Positions 8,600-17,924 of a DNA stretch of 55,173 nt are shown here, in pieces. Location: positions 1 through 55,173 of the forward strand of contig CABXHU010000007.1 in the NCBI GenBank assembly GCA_902512065.1, read 5' to 3'. This DNA is from an uncultured Bacteroidota bacterium. GTDB taxonomy: Bacteria; Bacteroidota; Bacteroidia; Flavobacteriales; Flavobacteriaceae. The position numbers and the translations under genes were made by a program. Each line of letters starts with the position of its first letter. The first letter of the stretch is position 1. A model generated the notes under the pieces. It had not been told where the DNA came from. It did not search any database and saw only the letters and a list, made by a program, of their open reading frames with translations.

Positions 8600-9949
8600 A
8601 TGAAAAAATATAAAAAAGGAAGCAAAAAGTTATTAAATGCTTGGGCTATATATGATTGGGCTAACTCAGTATATCCACTTGTAATTTCTACAGCAATTTT
8701 TCCTATATACTACGGAATCATTACTGATGACTACATTAACTTTCTTGGCTATTCTTTTAAAAATACTGCACTTATTAGTTATGTGACTGCATTCGCGTTT
8801 GTAATTTTAGTTTTTCTTTCACCACTATTATCTGGTATTGCCGATTATACAGGGAGAAAAAAGTTCTTTATGAAAGTTTTTTGCTATTCTGGATCTGCTG
8901 CATGTATCTTATTATATTGGTTTGAAATAGATAATTTAAGCTTGAGTCTTCTTTATTATTTTATTGCATTAATAGGGTTTTGGGCAAGTCTAGTTTTCTA
9001 CAATTCTTATTTACCTGAAATAGCTGCCCCGGAACAACAAGATAGGATAAGTGCAAAAGGATATGCAATGGGTTACGTCGGTAGTGTTATCCTTCTGTTA
9101 GTTAACCTTATAATGATTAATTTTCCAGAGTATTTTGGAATTTCTGATTCAAATGGGGTAGTAGCTGAAATAATAGCAATGAAATTATCCTTTATAATGG
9201 TTGGTGTCTGGTGGTTTGTATTTAGTCAATATAGTTTTTACTATTTGCCTGGAAGAAAATACTATAATGCACAAAAATCATTAGATAATTCATCAATTAA
9301 TAAGAAAAGTGTTATTTTTTCTGGCTTTCAGGAACTAAAGACAGTATGGGATCAGTTAAAAAATAATCAAATTCTAAAAACATTTCTACTCGCTTTTTTT
9401 ATTTATAGTATAGCACTGCAAACCGTAATTTTAGTAGCAACTTATTTTGGTGAAGCTGAAATTAGTTGGGGTGAAGGAGAGAAAACCTTTGGACTTATTC
9501 TTAGCATATTACTTATTCAGCTATTAGCAATGTTTGGGGCATTAGTTAGTGCTAAAATATCTGATAAAATAGGAAATCTAAAAACGCTTATAATATTAAA
9601 TATTATATGGGCACTTATCTGTGTTTTTGGATATTATATAGAATCTTCAACTGAGTTTTATGTTGCTGCTGGTTTAGTTGGTTTAGTAATGGGCGGAATT
9701 CAAGCATTGTCTAGATCAACATTTTCTAAATTTATTCCAAATACTACAAATAATACATCATATTTTAGTTTTTATGATGTTTCACAGAAATTAAGTATAG
9801 TTATTGGCATGACTCTGTTTGCTACTATAGACCAAATTACAGGAAGTATGAGAAATTCAATATTATTATTTCAAGTTTTCTTCGTTCTAGGTGCACTAAT
9901 TCTAATCAGATTAAATAAAAAGATAGAACACAACAATCTATTGGCATAA
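8600..9949 (+). CDS. MFS transporter, UMF1/Atg22-like family
   Basis: This is a 449-residue integral membrane protein with about 12 predicted helices. The N-terminal signature WAIYDWANSVYPLVISTAIFP is typical of the UMF1 family, bacterial relatives of the yeast vacuolar amino acid effluxer Atg22. A second family feature is the loop GIADYTGRKKFF between helices 2 and 3, and GGIQALSRSTFSKFIP near helix 11. The substrate is not known for the bacterial members; amino acid export is a guess from the fungal homologue. It stands alone, divergent from msrB and 85 bases before lon. Confidence 0.88.
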   Translation: MKKYKKGSKKLLNAWAIYDWANSVYPLVISTAIFPIYYGIITDDYINFLGYSFKNTALISYVTAFAFVILVFLSPLLSGIADYTGRKKFFMKVFCYSGSAACILLYWFEIDNLSLSLLYYFIALIGFWASLVFYNSYLPEIAAPEQQDRISAKGYAMGYVGSVILLLVNLIMINFPEYFGISDSNGVVAEIIAMKLSFIMVGVWWFVFSQYSFYYLPGRKYYNAQKSLDNSSINKKSVIFSGFQELKTVWDQLKNNQILKTFLLAFFIYSIALQTVILVATYFGEAEISWGEGEKTFGLILSILLIQLLAMFGALVSAKISDKIGNLKTLIILNIIWALICVFGYYIESSTEFYVAAGLVGLVMGGIQALSRSTFSKFIPNTTNNTSYFSFYDVSQKLSIVIGMTLFATIDQITGSMRNSILLFQVFFVLGALILIRLNKKIEHNNLLA

Positions 9950-10034
9950 AAATTGAACAATATATACTGAAAAAATACTTTATTTAGGTATTAACAGATA
10001 TGTTTATTGGCTAATAGGGTAAAACATAAATAAT

Positions 10035-10841
10035 ATGTCGCAAGAAAATATATTTAATATTGACAATTTGTCAGCTCAGGATATTGATGAAAATTCGGAA
10101 TTAATTCCTTTAATGACCACTGAGGATGAAAAAGAAATAATTAAAGAGAATTTACCTAAAACATTACCAATACTTTCATTAAGAAACACTGTTCTGTTTC
10201 CTGGTGTTGTTATTCCAATTACAGCTAGTAGAGATAAATCCATACAATTAATTAAAGATGCAAATAATTTTAACAAGCTGGTGGGTGTTGTAGCTCAAAA
10301 AAACGAAAAAGTTGAAGATCCTAAACCAAATCAAATATACAAAGTAGGCACGGTAGCAAAAATACTTAAAGTACTTCAAATGCCTGATGGTAATACCACA
10401 GTTATAATTCAGGGAAAAAAGAGATTTGAAATAGATAGGATAATCTCAGAAAAACCATATATAACAGCAAATATTAAAGATGTTTCAGAAGTCAATCCGG
10501 GAGATGATAACTCAGAATTTAAAGAAATAGTTGATTCAATTAAGGAACTTTCATTGGATATAATAAAACGAAATTCAAATATTCCATCAGAAGCATCTTT
10601 TGCTATAAAAAATATAGAAAGTAATTCATTCTTAATCAATTTTGTTTCATCTAACATGAACTTGCCTGTTTCGGACAAACAGAAATTACTAGAGATGAAT
10701 GATTTGAAACAAAGAGCATTGGACACTTTAAAATTCATGAATATTGAATTTAAAAAACTTGAGATAAGAAATGACATACAATCAAAAGTTCAAACAGATC
10801 TGAATCAACAACAACGGGAATTTTTCTTCATCAACAAATGA
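10035..10841 (+). CDS. lon: ATP-dependent protease Lon, N-terminal fragment (frameshifted)
   Basis: The 268-residue product is the substrate-binding LON N-domain and start of the linker of Lon ([18 protein letters not shown] near residue 44). It runs in normal family alignment up to LNQQQREFF, then leaves the family sequence for four residues and stops at TGA 10839-10841. In the other frame the sequence continues as [14 protein letters not shown], exactly what Lon should have. The break is at a run of five Ts (10821-10825); a sixth T would restore one frame of about 817 codons, the usual flavobacterial Lon length. The cause could be a sequencing or assembly error or a true mutation. The stop overlaps the next ATG (ATGA), so a coupled two-piece Lon is a less likely alternative. 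Confidence 0.85.
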   Translation: MSQENIFNIDNLSAQDIDENSELIPLMTTEDEKEIIKENLPKTLPILSLRNTVLFPGVVIPITASRDKSIQLIKDANNFNKLVGVVAQKNEKVEDPKPNQIYKVGTVAKILKVLQMPDGNTTVIIQGKKRFEIDRIISEKPYITANIKDVSEVNPGDDNSEFKEIVDSIKELSLDIIKRNSNIPSEASFAIKNIESNSFLINFVSSNMNLPVSDKQKLLEMNDLKQRALDTLKFMNIEFKKLEIRNDIQSKVQTDLNQQQREFFFINK

Positions 10842-12487
10842 AAACCATTCAAGAAGAATTAGGTGGTGTTAGTCATGATAGTGAGATTGATGATATGAAG
10901 AAAAGAGCATTAAAGAAGAAATGGGATGATAATATTAAGCAACATTTTGAAAAGGAGATTGCTAAATTACAAAGAATGAATCCTCAAGTTGCAGAATATT
11001 CAGTTCAAAGAAACTATTTAGACTTGCTTTTAGATTTACCTTGGAATAGCTATAGTAAAGATAAATTTGACTTAATTAAAGCTAGGAAAATACTTGATAG
11101 AGATCATTTTGGGCTAGATGATGTAAAAAAGAGAATTATAGAGTATTTAGCCGTATTAAAAATAAGAAATGACATGAAATCGCCTATTTTATGCCTTCAT
11201 GGACCTCCTGGAGTTGGAAAAACGTCATTAGGAAAATCAATTGCAGAAGCAATTGGAAGAAAATATGTAAGAATTTCTTTAGGCGGATTAAGAGATGAGG
11301 CAGAAATAAGAGGACATAGAAAGACATATATTGGAGCTATGCCTGGAAGAATAATTCAAAACATTAAAAAAGCAGATAAATCAAATCCTGTTTTTGTTCT
11401 AGATGAGATAGATAAAATAGCTCATTCAAATATAGGAGATCCATCTTCGGCAATGTTAGAAGTATTAGATCCAGAGCAAAACAAGGAGTTTTATGATAAT
11501 TATTTAGAGTTAGGTTATGATTTATCAAAGGTCATGTTTATTGCAACATCCAATAATCTTTCTTCGATCCAGCCTGCATTATTAGATAGAATGGAAGTAA
11601 TTAATGTTAGTGGGTATACAACAGAAGAAAAGGTGCAAATAGGGAAAAAGTTTTTATTGCCGAAACAATTAAATGAACATGGGTTAAAAAGAAAAGATCT
11701 TAAAATTACAAATGCTGTTATGGAAAAAATAACAGAAGGTTATACAAGAGAATCAGGCGTAAGGGGGTTGGAAAAACAAATAGCAAAATTAGTCAGAAAT
11801 TGTGCTAAAAATATAGCAACAAACATAAAGTATAATCCAAACATATCAATTGAAGAGATGAATAAAATTCTTGGAAATCCTAAGCTTGAAAGAGATAAAT
11901 ATGAAAACAATGATATTGCAGGAGTTGTAACTGGCTTGGCTTGGACAAGTGTTGGCGGAGATATACTATTCATTGAATCTATACTTTCAAAAGGAAAAGG
12001 AAAGCTTTCAATCACTGGGAATTTAGGAAAAGTCATGAGTGAATCAGCAAAAATTGCATTAGAATACATTAAGTCAAATGCAAATAAATTTGGTTTATCA
12101 TCAGATATGTTTGAGAACTATAATGTACATATTCATGTCCCAGAAGGTGCTACACCTAAAGATGGGCCAAGTGCAGGAATAGCGATGTTGACTTCTTTAG
12201 TTTCATTGTACACTCAAAAGAAGATTAAATCAAAAATAGCAATGACAGGTGAAATTACTTTAAGAGGGAAAGTCTTGCCAGTGGGAGGGATAAAAGAAAA
12301 GATTCTTGCTGCAAAAAGAGCAAAAATTAAGGAGATTATTCTTTCAAAACAAAATGAAAGAGATGTAAATGAAATTAAAAATGAGTATTTAAAAGGGTTG
12401 AAATTTCACTATGTTAGTGAAATGAGCGATGTCATTGATATAGCACTAACAAATCAAAAGGTTAAAAACTATAAAACATTACAATAA
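10838..12487 (+). CDS. lon: ATP-dependent protease Lon, AAA+ and protease part (frameshifted)
   Basis: This 549-residue frame holds the rest of Lon. It contains the linker coiled coil (about 1-80), the AAA+ module with Walker [10 protein letters not shown] (122-130) and Walker B FVLDEID, and the S16 peptidase domain. The catalytic pair is S445 (DGPSAG) and K486 (GGIKEK). Every catalytic element is intact, so decay has not gone beyond the single frameshift. Lon degrades misfolded and regulatory proteins in the cytoplasm. Its first ATG overlaps the stop of the N-terminal part, but no ribosome binding site is visible in front of it. That favours reading this as one gene with an indel rather than a separate start. 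Confidence 0.88.
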   Translation: MKTIQEELGGVSHDSEIDDMKKRALKKKWDDNIKQHFEKEIAKLQRMNPQVAEYSVQRNYLDLLLDLPWNSYSKDKFDLIKARKILDRDHFGLDDVKKRIIEYLAVLKIRNDMKSPILCLHGPPGVGKTSLGKSIAEAIGRKYVRISLGGLRDEAEIRGHRKTYIGAMPGRIIQNIKKADKSNPVFVLDEIDKIAHSNIGDPSSAMLEVLDPEQNKEFYDNYLELGYDLSKVMFIATSNNLSSIQPALLDRMEVINVSGYTTEEKVQIGKKFLLPKQLNEHGLKRKDLKITNAVMEKITEGYTRESGVRGLEKQIAKLVRNCAKNIATNIKYNPNISIEEMNKILGNPKLERDKYENNDIAGVVTGLAWTSVGGDILFIESILSKGKGKLSITGNLGKVMSESAKIALEYIKSNANKFGLSSDMFENYNVHIHVPEGATPKDGPSAGIAMLTSLVSLYTQKKIKSKIAMTGEITLRGKVLPVGGIKEKILAAKRAKIKEIILSKQNERDVNEIKNEYLKGLKFHYVSEMSDVIDIALTNQKVKNYKTLQ

Positions 12488-12535
12488 TCAACTATAAATA
12501 GAGTTTATTCATATAATTATCTATTCTTAATTAAG

Positions 12536-13552
12536 ATGAAGAATACTTTATTAATTATAATACTAGCTACAACTATCCCAGTGTTTTCACAAATAGCTGG
12601 AGAATCTACATACCAATTTCTTAATATATCTTCTTCTCCAAGACAATTAGCTTTAGGAGGTAAAACAATAACAAATTTTGACTACGATGTTAGTCAGGCC
12701 TTGTATAATCCATCAGTAATAAATTCTGAAATGGACAATAATTTATCGATAAACTTCTTTAATTATTTTGCTGATATTGCTTATGGAAGCGCTGCATATG
12801 CATATACATTAGATAATAGGGGTAATACTCTTCATTTTGGTGTTTCATATATAAATTATGGAGATTTTCAAGGATATAATGAAGTTGGAGAACCTACAAA
12901 TAATTTTACAGGTAATGAGACAGTAATATCAGCTGGGTATGCAAATAAATTTAATGAATTACCTATTTATTATGGCATTAATATAAAGTTAATAACATCG
13001 AAGTTTGAGCAATATAACTCTATAGGGATTGGCAGTGATATTGGATTCTATTATAAAAATGAGGATTTAATGCTTGATGTGGCATTAGTTTTTAGAAATA
13101 TTGGAGGTCAAATAAAATCATTTGATAATATAAATGAGAAATTACCATTCGAAGTTGATTTGGGTTTTTCTCAATTAGTAGAAAATGCGCCAATAAAATG
13201 GCATTTTACATTTGAAAACATACATAAATGGCCAATTGGATTATCTAATCCTTCTAGATTGATAATTGACCTGGATGGTAATATAACTGAAGAGGAGGTG
13301 AGTTTTATGAATGATTTTCTAAGGCACGTTATCGTTGGAGCAGAATTGTTTCCTGAAAGTATTTTTAATTTACGTTTAGGTTATAGTTTTAGAAGAGCAG
13401 AAGAATTAAGAATTATAGATCAAAAGAATTTTTCAGGATTATCATTTGGATTTGGAATTAAATTTAACAAACTTCGTTTTAATTATAGTCATGCAAGATA
13501 TTCTAGCGCATCAAACGTTAGTTTTCTTGGTCTACAAATTGATTTAAATTGA
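12536..13552 (+). CDS. porQ: Type IX secretion system protein PorQ
   Basis: This is a 338-residue outer membrane beta-barrel protein with a signal peptide (about 1-18, ending PVFSQ). The start of the mature part is typical of PorQ: GESTYQFLNISSSPRQLALGG, then the NPSVIN region. PorQ is an accessory component of the type IX secretion system that exports gliding adhesins and CTD-bearing enzymes in Bacteroidota; it works with PorU, PorV and PorZ at the surface. The C-terminus ends in a strand (FLGLQIDLN) fitting a barrel. It overlaps cmk by one base, an arrangement I recall from flavobacterial genomes. The rest of the secretion apparatus is outside the window. Confidence 0.88.
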   Translation: MKNTLLIIILATTIPVFSQIAGESTYQFLNISSSPRQLALGGKTITNFDYDVSQALYNPSVINSEMDNNLSINFFNYFADIAYGSAAYAYTLDNRGNTLHFGVSYINYGDFQGYNEVGEPTNNFTGNETVISAGYANKFNELPIYYGINIKLITSKFEQYNSIGIGSDIGFYYKNEDLMLDVALVFRNIGGQIKSFDNINEKLPFEVDLGFSQLVENAPIKWHFTFENIHKWPIGLSNPSRLIIDLDGNITEEEVSFMNDFLRHVIVGAELFPESIFNLRLGYSFRRAEELRIIDQKNFSGLSFGFGIKFNKLRFNYSHARYSSASNVSFLGLQIDLN

Positions 13553-14235
13553 TGAAAAAAATTATTATTGCTATAGATGGTTATGCCTCAACTGGTAAAA
13601 GCAGCTTAGCAAAACAATTATCATTGCATCTTAACTACGTTTATGTTAATTCTGGATCAATGTACAGAGCAATTACTTTTTTTGCATTAAAAAACGGACT
13701 AACTCCATTAAATAAAAAAAATATTAGTTGCTTAATTAATTTGTTGCCAGAAATTAAATTAGATTATAAAATAAATAATGTAACCGGATGTTCTGAAATG
13801 TATTTAAATAATAAAAACATAGAAGGAGAAATAAAAACCCTTGAAGTTTCCGAACATGTAAGTTTAGTAGCAGAAATATCTGAAATACGAAAGTTTGTAG
13901 TTAAGATTCAAAAATCTTTTAAAAACAAAAGTGGATTAGTGATGGATGGTAGAGATATTGGCTCGGTAGTTTTTCCTAATGCCGAATTGAAACTTTTTTT
14001 AAAAGCATCTGAACAAGTTAGAGCTAAAAGAAGGTATGATGAATTAATTGATGAAGGTTATACAGTAGAATACAAAGATATTCTTCAGAATATTATAAAT
14101 AGAGACTCAAAGGATACAAAAAGAAAAGACTCTCCATTAATTATAGCAAAAGATGCAGTAGTAATTGATAACTCAGAATTGAGTATCAATGATCAGTTAG
14201 AGATAATTATTAAACTAATAGATTCTAAGTTATAA
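13552..14235 (+). CDS. cmk: (d)CMP kinase
   Basis: This 227-residue enzyme phosphorylates CMP and dCMP to the diphosphates. The P-loop is near the N-terminus (GYASTGKSSLAK), and the CMP-binding signature MDGRDIGSVVFPNAELK is intact about 125-140 residues in. The ARRRYDEL-like arginine segment (VRAKRRYDEL) forms the lid. I chose the ATG at 13552, which overlaps the last base of the porQ stop, over the TTG one codon upstream. Overlap with porQ suggests translational coupling. It is the last gene before the long rpsA leader. Confidence 0.95.
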   Translation: MKKIIIAIDGYASTGKSSLAKQLSLHLNYVYVNSGSMYRAITFFALKNGLTPLNKKNISCLINLLPEIKLDYKINNVTGCSEMYLNNKNIEGEIKTLEVSEHVSLVAEISEIRKFVVKIQKSFKNKSGLVMDGRDIGSVVFPNAELKLFLKASEQVRAKRRYDELIDEGYTVEYKDILQNIINRDSKDTKRKDSPLIIAKDAVVIDNSELSINDQLEIIIKLIDSKL

Positions 14236-14402
14236 TTTTAAAATCATCAAATTAGGCTATTCAATTTAATATTATTAAATTCGCATTCCTTTTGGTAATA
14301 ATTCGACAAGACAAAGGGAACATAAGGAATATATTAACTTCTTCTGAAAATAAATTTTACTTAATTCTGTCGATAACTTTTCAGAATACAAATTTTTAGT
14401 TT
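14236..14402 (+). promoter_or_regulatory. Structured leader of rpsA
   Basis: The 167 bases before rpsA contain three stem-forming elements. First, AATTTAAT (14263-14270) pairs with ATTAAATT (14274-14281). Second, TTCCTTT (14286-14292) can pair either with AAAGGGAA (14313-14320, one bulge) or, shifted by one base, ATTCCTT (14285-14291) with AAGGAAT (14324-14330). These two are mutually exclusive. Third, a perfect 9-bp stem joins TTCTGAAAA (14342-14350) to TTTTCAGAA (14378-14386), ending 16 bases before the ATG. S1 controls its own translation in other bacteria through its leader, so autoregulation here is plausible but unproven. Confidence 0.4.
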
Positions 14403-16346
14403 ATGGCTAAGAAAGAAATAAAAACTGAAGAAAACACTTCAGAAAAGGATAAAGAAATAAATCCTAAAGAGGCTTCAAAGGAAACAAAACCCAAAAAATC
14501 TACTAAAAAGAAAGAAGCTAAACCTAGTGCAAAACCTAAACCAGAAGAGTCTAAAGAAGTTTCTGAATCTTCTAAAGAGAATAAAAAAGAAATATCACCT
14601 GACAAATTTCTTAAGGAATTTGATTGGCATAATTATGAAGAAGGAATTGAAAAAGTTGACGAAAAGAAGCTTAAAGATTTTGATAAATTAGTTAAAGAAA
14701 ATTTTGTAGAGACTCTAACAAATGAAGTTGTTGAGGGTACTGTTGTTCATATCTCTGACAGAGACGCAATAATTGATATAAATGCTAAATCTGAAGGAGT
14801 TATTTCATTAAACGAATTTAGATATAATCCAAATTTAGCTATTGGTGATAAAGTTGAGGTATTAATTGATATCAGGGAAGATGTTTCTGGTCAATTAATA
14901 TTATCACATAGAAAAGCAAGAGTTATTCAAGCATGGGATAGGGTTAATGCAGCACATGATACAGGAGAAGTTGTTAATGGCTTTGTTAAATGCCGTACTA
15001 AAGGAGGAATGATTGTTGATGTATTTGGAATTGAAGCCTTTTTACCTGGATCTCAAATTGATGTTAAACCTATTAGAGACTACGACCAGTTTGTTAATAA
15101 AACTATGGAGTTTAAAGTAGTTAAGATAAATCATGAATTCAAGAATGTTGTGGTTTCTCACAAGGCATTGATTGAGGCAGATATAGAATTACAGAAAAAA
15201 GAAATAATTAAACAATTAGAAAAAGGTCAAATTCTAGAAGGCTCTGTTAAAAATATTACTACTTATGGTGTATTTATGGATCTAGGAGGAGTTGATGGAT
15301 TAGTACATATTACAGATCTTTCTTGGTCAAGAATTAATCATCCTAATGAGATTGTTGAATTAGATCAGAAGCTTAAGGTGGTGATTCTTGATTTTGATGA
15401 AGATAAGTCTAGAATACAATTAGGTCTTAAACAATTGACTAAGCATCCATGGGAAGAATTAGGTGATGATTTAAAAATTGGAGATGTAGTTAAAGGAAAA
15501 GTAGTTGTCATTGCAGATTATGGAGCTTTTATTGAAATAGCTGAAGGTGTTGAAGGATTAATTCATGTTTCTGAAATGTCCTGGTCAACTCATTTAAGAT
15601 CTGCACAAGATTTTGTTAAAGTTGGCGATCAAATTGAAGCTAAAATACTGACTTTTGACAGAGAGGAAAGAAAAATGTCTCTAGGAGTAAAACAACTTAC
15701 TCCAGACCCTTGGACTGATATTACGAAAAAGTACCCTGTTGATTCAAAACATTCTGGAATAGTTAGGAATTTTACTAATTTTGGAGTTTTTGTTGAACTA
15801 GAAGAAGGTGTTGATGGATTAATATACATCTCAGATCTTTCATGGACGAAAAAAATAAAACATCCTCGTGAATTCTGTAATGCAAATGAAAATATAGAAA
15901 TAGTTGTTTTAGAACTAGACGTAGATAATAGAAAATTAAGTCTTGGTCATAAACAATTAACTGAAAATCCTTGGGATAAATATGAAGAAGAATTCGCAAT
16001 GAATTCTATACATAAATCATCAATAAAAGAAATGGTTCCTAAAGGAGCAATTGTAAAATTTAATGACGAGGTAACAGGATTTGTTCCGCTTAGATATATA
16101 GTTAAAGAAGATGGTTCTAAATTGGAAGTTAATGAAGAGGCTGACTTTAAAGTAATTGAATTTAATAAAGATTCAAAACGAATTGTTTTATCACATTCTC
16201 AAACTTATACAAAAAAAGACGTAGAAAGTGAAAAACCTGTTAAAAAGAAAAAGCCAAAAGCGAAAGAAAAGCAAGAAATCAAAAGCACATTGGGTGATGT
16301 AAATGAACAATTAAAAGAGCTAAAAGATAAAATGGACGGAAAATAA
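14403..16346 (+). CDS. rpsA: 30S ribosomal protein S1
   Basis: This 647-residue protein carries six S1 (OB-fold) repeats from about residue 108 on. Examples are GSVKNITTYGVFMDLGGVDG, GKVVVIADYGAFIEIAEGVEG and SGIVRNFTNFGVFVELEEGVDG; repeats 1, 2 and 6 are more divergent, as is normal. S1 binds mRNA and brings it to the 30S subunit, which matters in Bacteroidota, where Shine-Dalgarno sites are weak. The first 75 residues are an added low-complexity tail of Lys, Glu, Ser and Pro, and the last 40 are again Lys-rich. This makes it about 90 residues longer than the E. coli protein. A structured leader precedes it and a strong terminator follows. Confidence 0.96.
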   Translation: MAKKEIKTEENTSEKDKEINPKEASKETKPKKSTKKKEAKPSAKPKPEESKEVSESSKENKKEISPDKFLKEFDWHNYEEGIEKVDEKKLKDFDKLVKENFVETLTNEVVEGTVVHISDRDAIIDINAKSEGVISLNEFRYNPNLAIGDKVEVLIDIREDVSGQLILSHRKARVIQAWDRVNAAHDTGEVVNGFVKCRTKGGMIVDVFGIEAFLPGSQIDVKPIRDYDQFVNKTMEFKVVKINHEFKNVVVSHKALIEADIELQKKEIIKQLEKGQILEGSVKNITTYGVFMDLGGVDGLVHITDLSWSRINHPNEIVELDQKLKVVILDFDEDKSRIQLGLKQLTKHPWEELGDDLKIGDVVKGKVVVIADYGAFIEIAEGVEGLIHVSEMSWSTHLRSAQDFVKVGDQIEAKILTFDREERKMSLGVKQLTPDPWTDITKKYPVDSKHSGIVRNFTNFGVFVELEEGVDGLIYISDLSWTKKIKHPREFCNANENIEIVVLELDVDNRKLSLGHKQLTENPWDKYEEEFAMNSIHKSSIKEMVPKGAIVKFNDEVTGFVPLRYIVKEDGSKLEVNEEADFKVIEFNKDSKRIVLSHSQTYTKKDVESEKPVKKKKPKAKEKQEIKSTLGDVNEQLKELKDKMDGK

Positions 16347-16351
16347 AAAGG

Positions 16352-16380
16352 AACCTCTCAATTATGAGAGGTTTTTTTTT
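16352..16380 (+). terminator. Rho-independent terminator of rpsA
   Basis: AACCTCTC (16352-16359) pairs perfectly with GAGAGGTT (16366-16373) around a 6-base loop and runs into an unbroken T tract to 16380. It starts 6 bases after the rpsA stop. Confidence 0.92.
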
Positions 16381-16429
16381 GATTCGTTATTAATGTTTTT
16401 AATTTTTATATTTAGGTATTATATTTTCT

Positions 16430-16981
16430 ATGAAAAAAACAATACTCCTTAATTCAAAAGAATTAAAAATTACTATAGATAGGTTAGTTTGCCAATTAGC
16501 AGAGAATCATAAAAAATTTTCTAATACAATTTTAGTTGGATTGCAGCCTAGAGGAAAATATTTATGTGAAAAGATTGTGAAGATTTTAAAATCTGAATAT
16601 AATATTGAAAAACCTAATAATGGGTTGTTAGACATAACCTTTTATAGAGATGATTTTAGAAGAGGTGAGAAGATATTAAAACCTAGTAAAACTGATTTTA
16701 ATTTATCTGTTGAAAACAAAAATGTTGTTTTTATAGATGATGTTTTATTTACTGGAAGAACTGTAAGAGCTGCTTTAACAGCAATAGAGTCCTTCGGTCG
16801 ACCTAAATCTATTGAGTTATTAATTTTAATAGATAGAAGATTTAGTAGAGAACTCCCTATTCAACCAGACTATAAAGGAATACAGGTAGATGTATATAAA
16901 AATCAAAAGGTATCAATTGAATGGGATGATGATGTAATGGGGGATTATGTTTATATAATATCAACTCAAGATCATGAATGA
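16430..16981 (+). CDS. pyrR: PyrR, pyrimidine regulator / uracil phosphoribosyltransferase
   Basis: This 183-residue protein belongs to the type I phosphoribosyltransferases. The PRPP-binding motif is VVFIDDVLFTGRTVRAAL (about 104-121), and the PyrR-type segment DITFYRDDFRRG lies before it. In Gram-positive bacteria PyrR attenuates pyr mRNA when UMP is high and also has UPRT activity. No PyrR-binding anti-antiterminator loop is evident in the 49 bases before this gene, so regulation by RNA binding is not shown here. The gene overlaps pyrB by 8 bases, which ties it to pyrimidine synthesis. Confidence 0.92.
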   Translation: MKKTILLNSKELKITIDRLVCQLAENHKKFSNTILVGLQPRGKYLCEKIVKILKSEYNIEKPNNGLLDITFYRDDFRRGEKILKPSKTDFNLSVENKNVVFIDDVLFTGRTVRAALTAIESFGRPKSIELLILIDRRFSRELPIQPDYKGIQVDVYKNQKVSIEWDDDVMGDYVYIISTQDHE

Positions 16982-17912
16982 ATTAAGTGTTAACCATCTT
17001 TTAGGAATAAAACAGCTTACTATTGAGGATGTTAATTTAATTTTTCAAACTGCTGATAATTTTAAAGAAGTCATAAATAGGCCCATTAAAAAAGTACCAT
17101 CATTAAGAGATGTTACTATTGCAAATTTATTTTTTGAAAATTCTACTAGAACTAAGCTTTCTTTTGAGTTAGCTCAAAAAAGATTGTCAGCTGACATAAT
17201 AAATTTTTCAGCATCACAATCATCTGTAAAAAAAGGTGAAACACTAATTGATACAGTTAACAATATTCTTTCAATGAAAGTTGATATGATTGTATTAAGG
17301 CATCCTAATCCAGGGGCTTCTATGATGTTGTCAAATAAGATTTCAGCTTCTATTATAAATGCAGGAGACGGAGCTCATGAGCATCCTACACAAGCCCTTT
17401 TAGATTCGTATTCAATTAGAGAAAAGTTAGGTGAAGTAAAAAATAAAAATATTTTAATAGTTGGCGACATTAAACATAGTCGAGTTGCATTATCAAACAT
17501 TTATGCTTTACAGCTTCAGGGAGCAAATGTTATGGTATGTGGTCCAAAAACATTAATTCCTAAACATTTACATAAGCTTGGTGTAAAAGTTGAATATAGC
17601 TTAGAAAAAGCACTTAAATGGTGTGATGCTGTAAATATGCTTAGACTTCAAAATGAACGAATGAAAAACAATTTTTTTCCAACTATAAGAGAATATACTA
17701 AGTATTATGGTTTGACAATGAATCATTTGAATTCATTAGATCATAAAATCATAGTCATGCATCCGGGACCAATTAATAGAGGAGTTGAAATATCAAGTAA
17801 TGTAGCTGATTCAAAATATTCTATAATATTAGATCAAGTAGAAAATGGAGTCGCTATTAGGATGGCTGTTATTTATCTTCTTGCAAAGAAAAATACATTT
17901 AAAATTCAATAA
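16974..17912 (+). CDS. pyrB: Aspartate carbamoyltransferase catalytic subunit
   Basis: This 312-residue enzyme joins carbamoyl phosphate and aspartate, the committed step of pyrimidine synthesis. The carbamoyl phosphate motif FFENSTRTKLSFE is near residue 52. Further family motifs are the HPTQALLD region (GAHEHPTQALLDSY) and the C-terminal HPGPINRGVE. Length is normal for the catalytic chain. No pyrI regulatory subunit is adjacent, so feedback control would have to come through PyrR or not at all. It overlaps pyrR by 8 bases and precedes pdxH by 12. Confidence 0.96.
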   Translation: MNELSVNHLLGIKQLTIEDVNLIFQTADNFKEVINRPIKKVPSLRDVTIANLFFENSTRTKLSFELAQKRLSADIINFSASQSSVKKGETLIDTVNNILSMKVDMIVLRHPNPGASMMLSNKISASIINAGDGAHEHPTQALLDSYSIREKLGEVKNKNILIVGDIKHSRVALSNIYALQLQGANVMVCGPKTLIPKHLHKLGVKVEYSLEKALKWCDAVNMLRLQNERMKNNFFPTIREYTKYYGLTMNHLNSLDHKIIVMHPGPINRGVEISSNVADSKYSIILDQVENGVAIRMAVIYLLAKKNTFKIQ

Positions 17913-17924
17913 AACAATGCTGTA

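Noticed and set aside
10815-10845. Programmed ribosomal or transcriptional slippage in lon
   Set aside because: The site is A TTT TTC, which allows poor re-pairing in the P site after a -1 slip, five Ts are short for transcript slippage, and no downstream stimulatory hairpin is apparent. An indel is simpler.
13549-13551. TTG as start of cmk
   Set aside because: The next codon is ATG, overlaps the porQ stop by one base, and fits the family start.
14396-14605. Minus-strand frame over the start of rpsA
   Set aside because: It is the antisense of the Lys/Glu-rich tail and has only Ser/Leu/Phe-rich composition.
16381-16429. PyrR-binding attenuator before pyrR
   Set aside because: The gap is only 49 bases, AT-rich and without the conserved anti-antiterminator loop.
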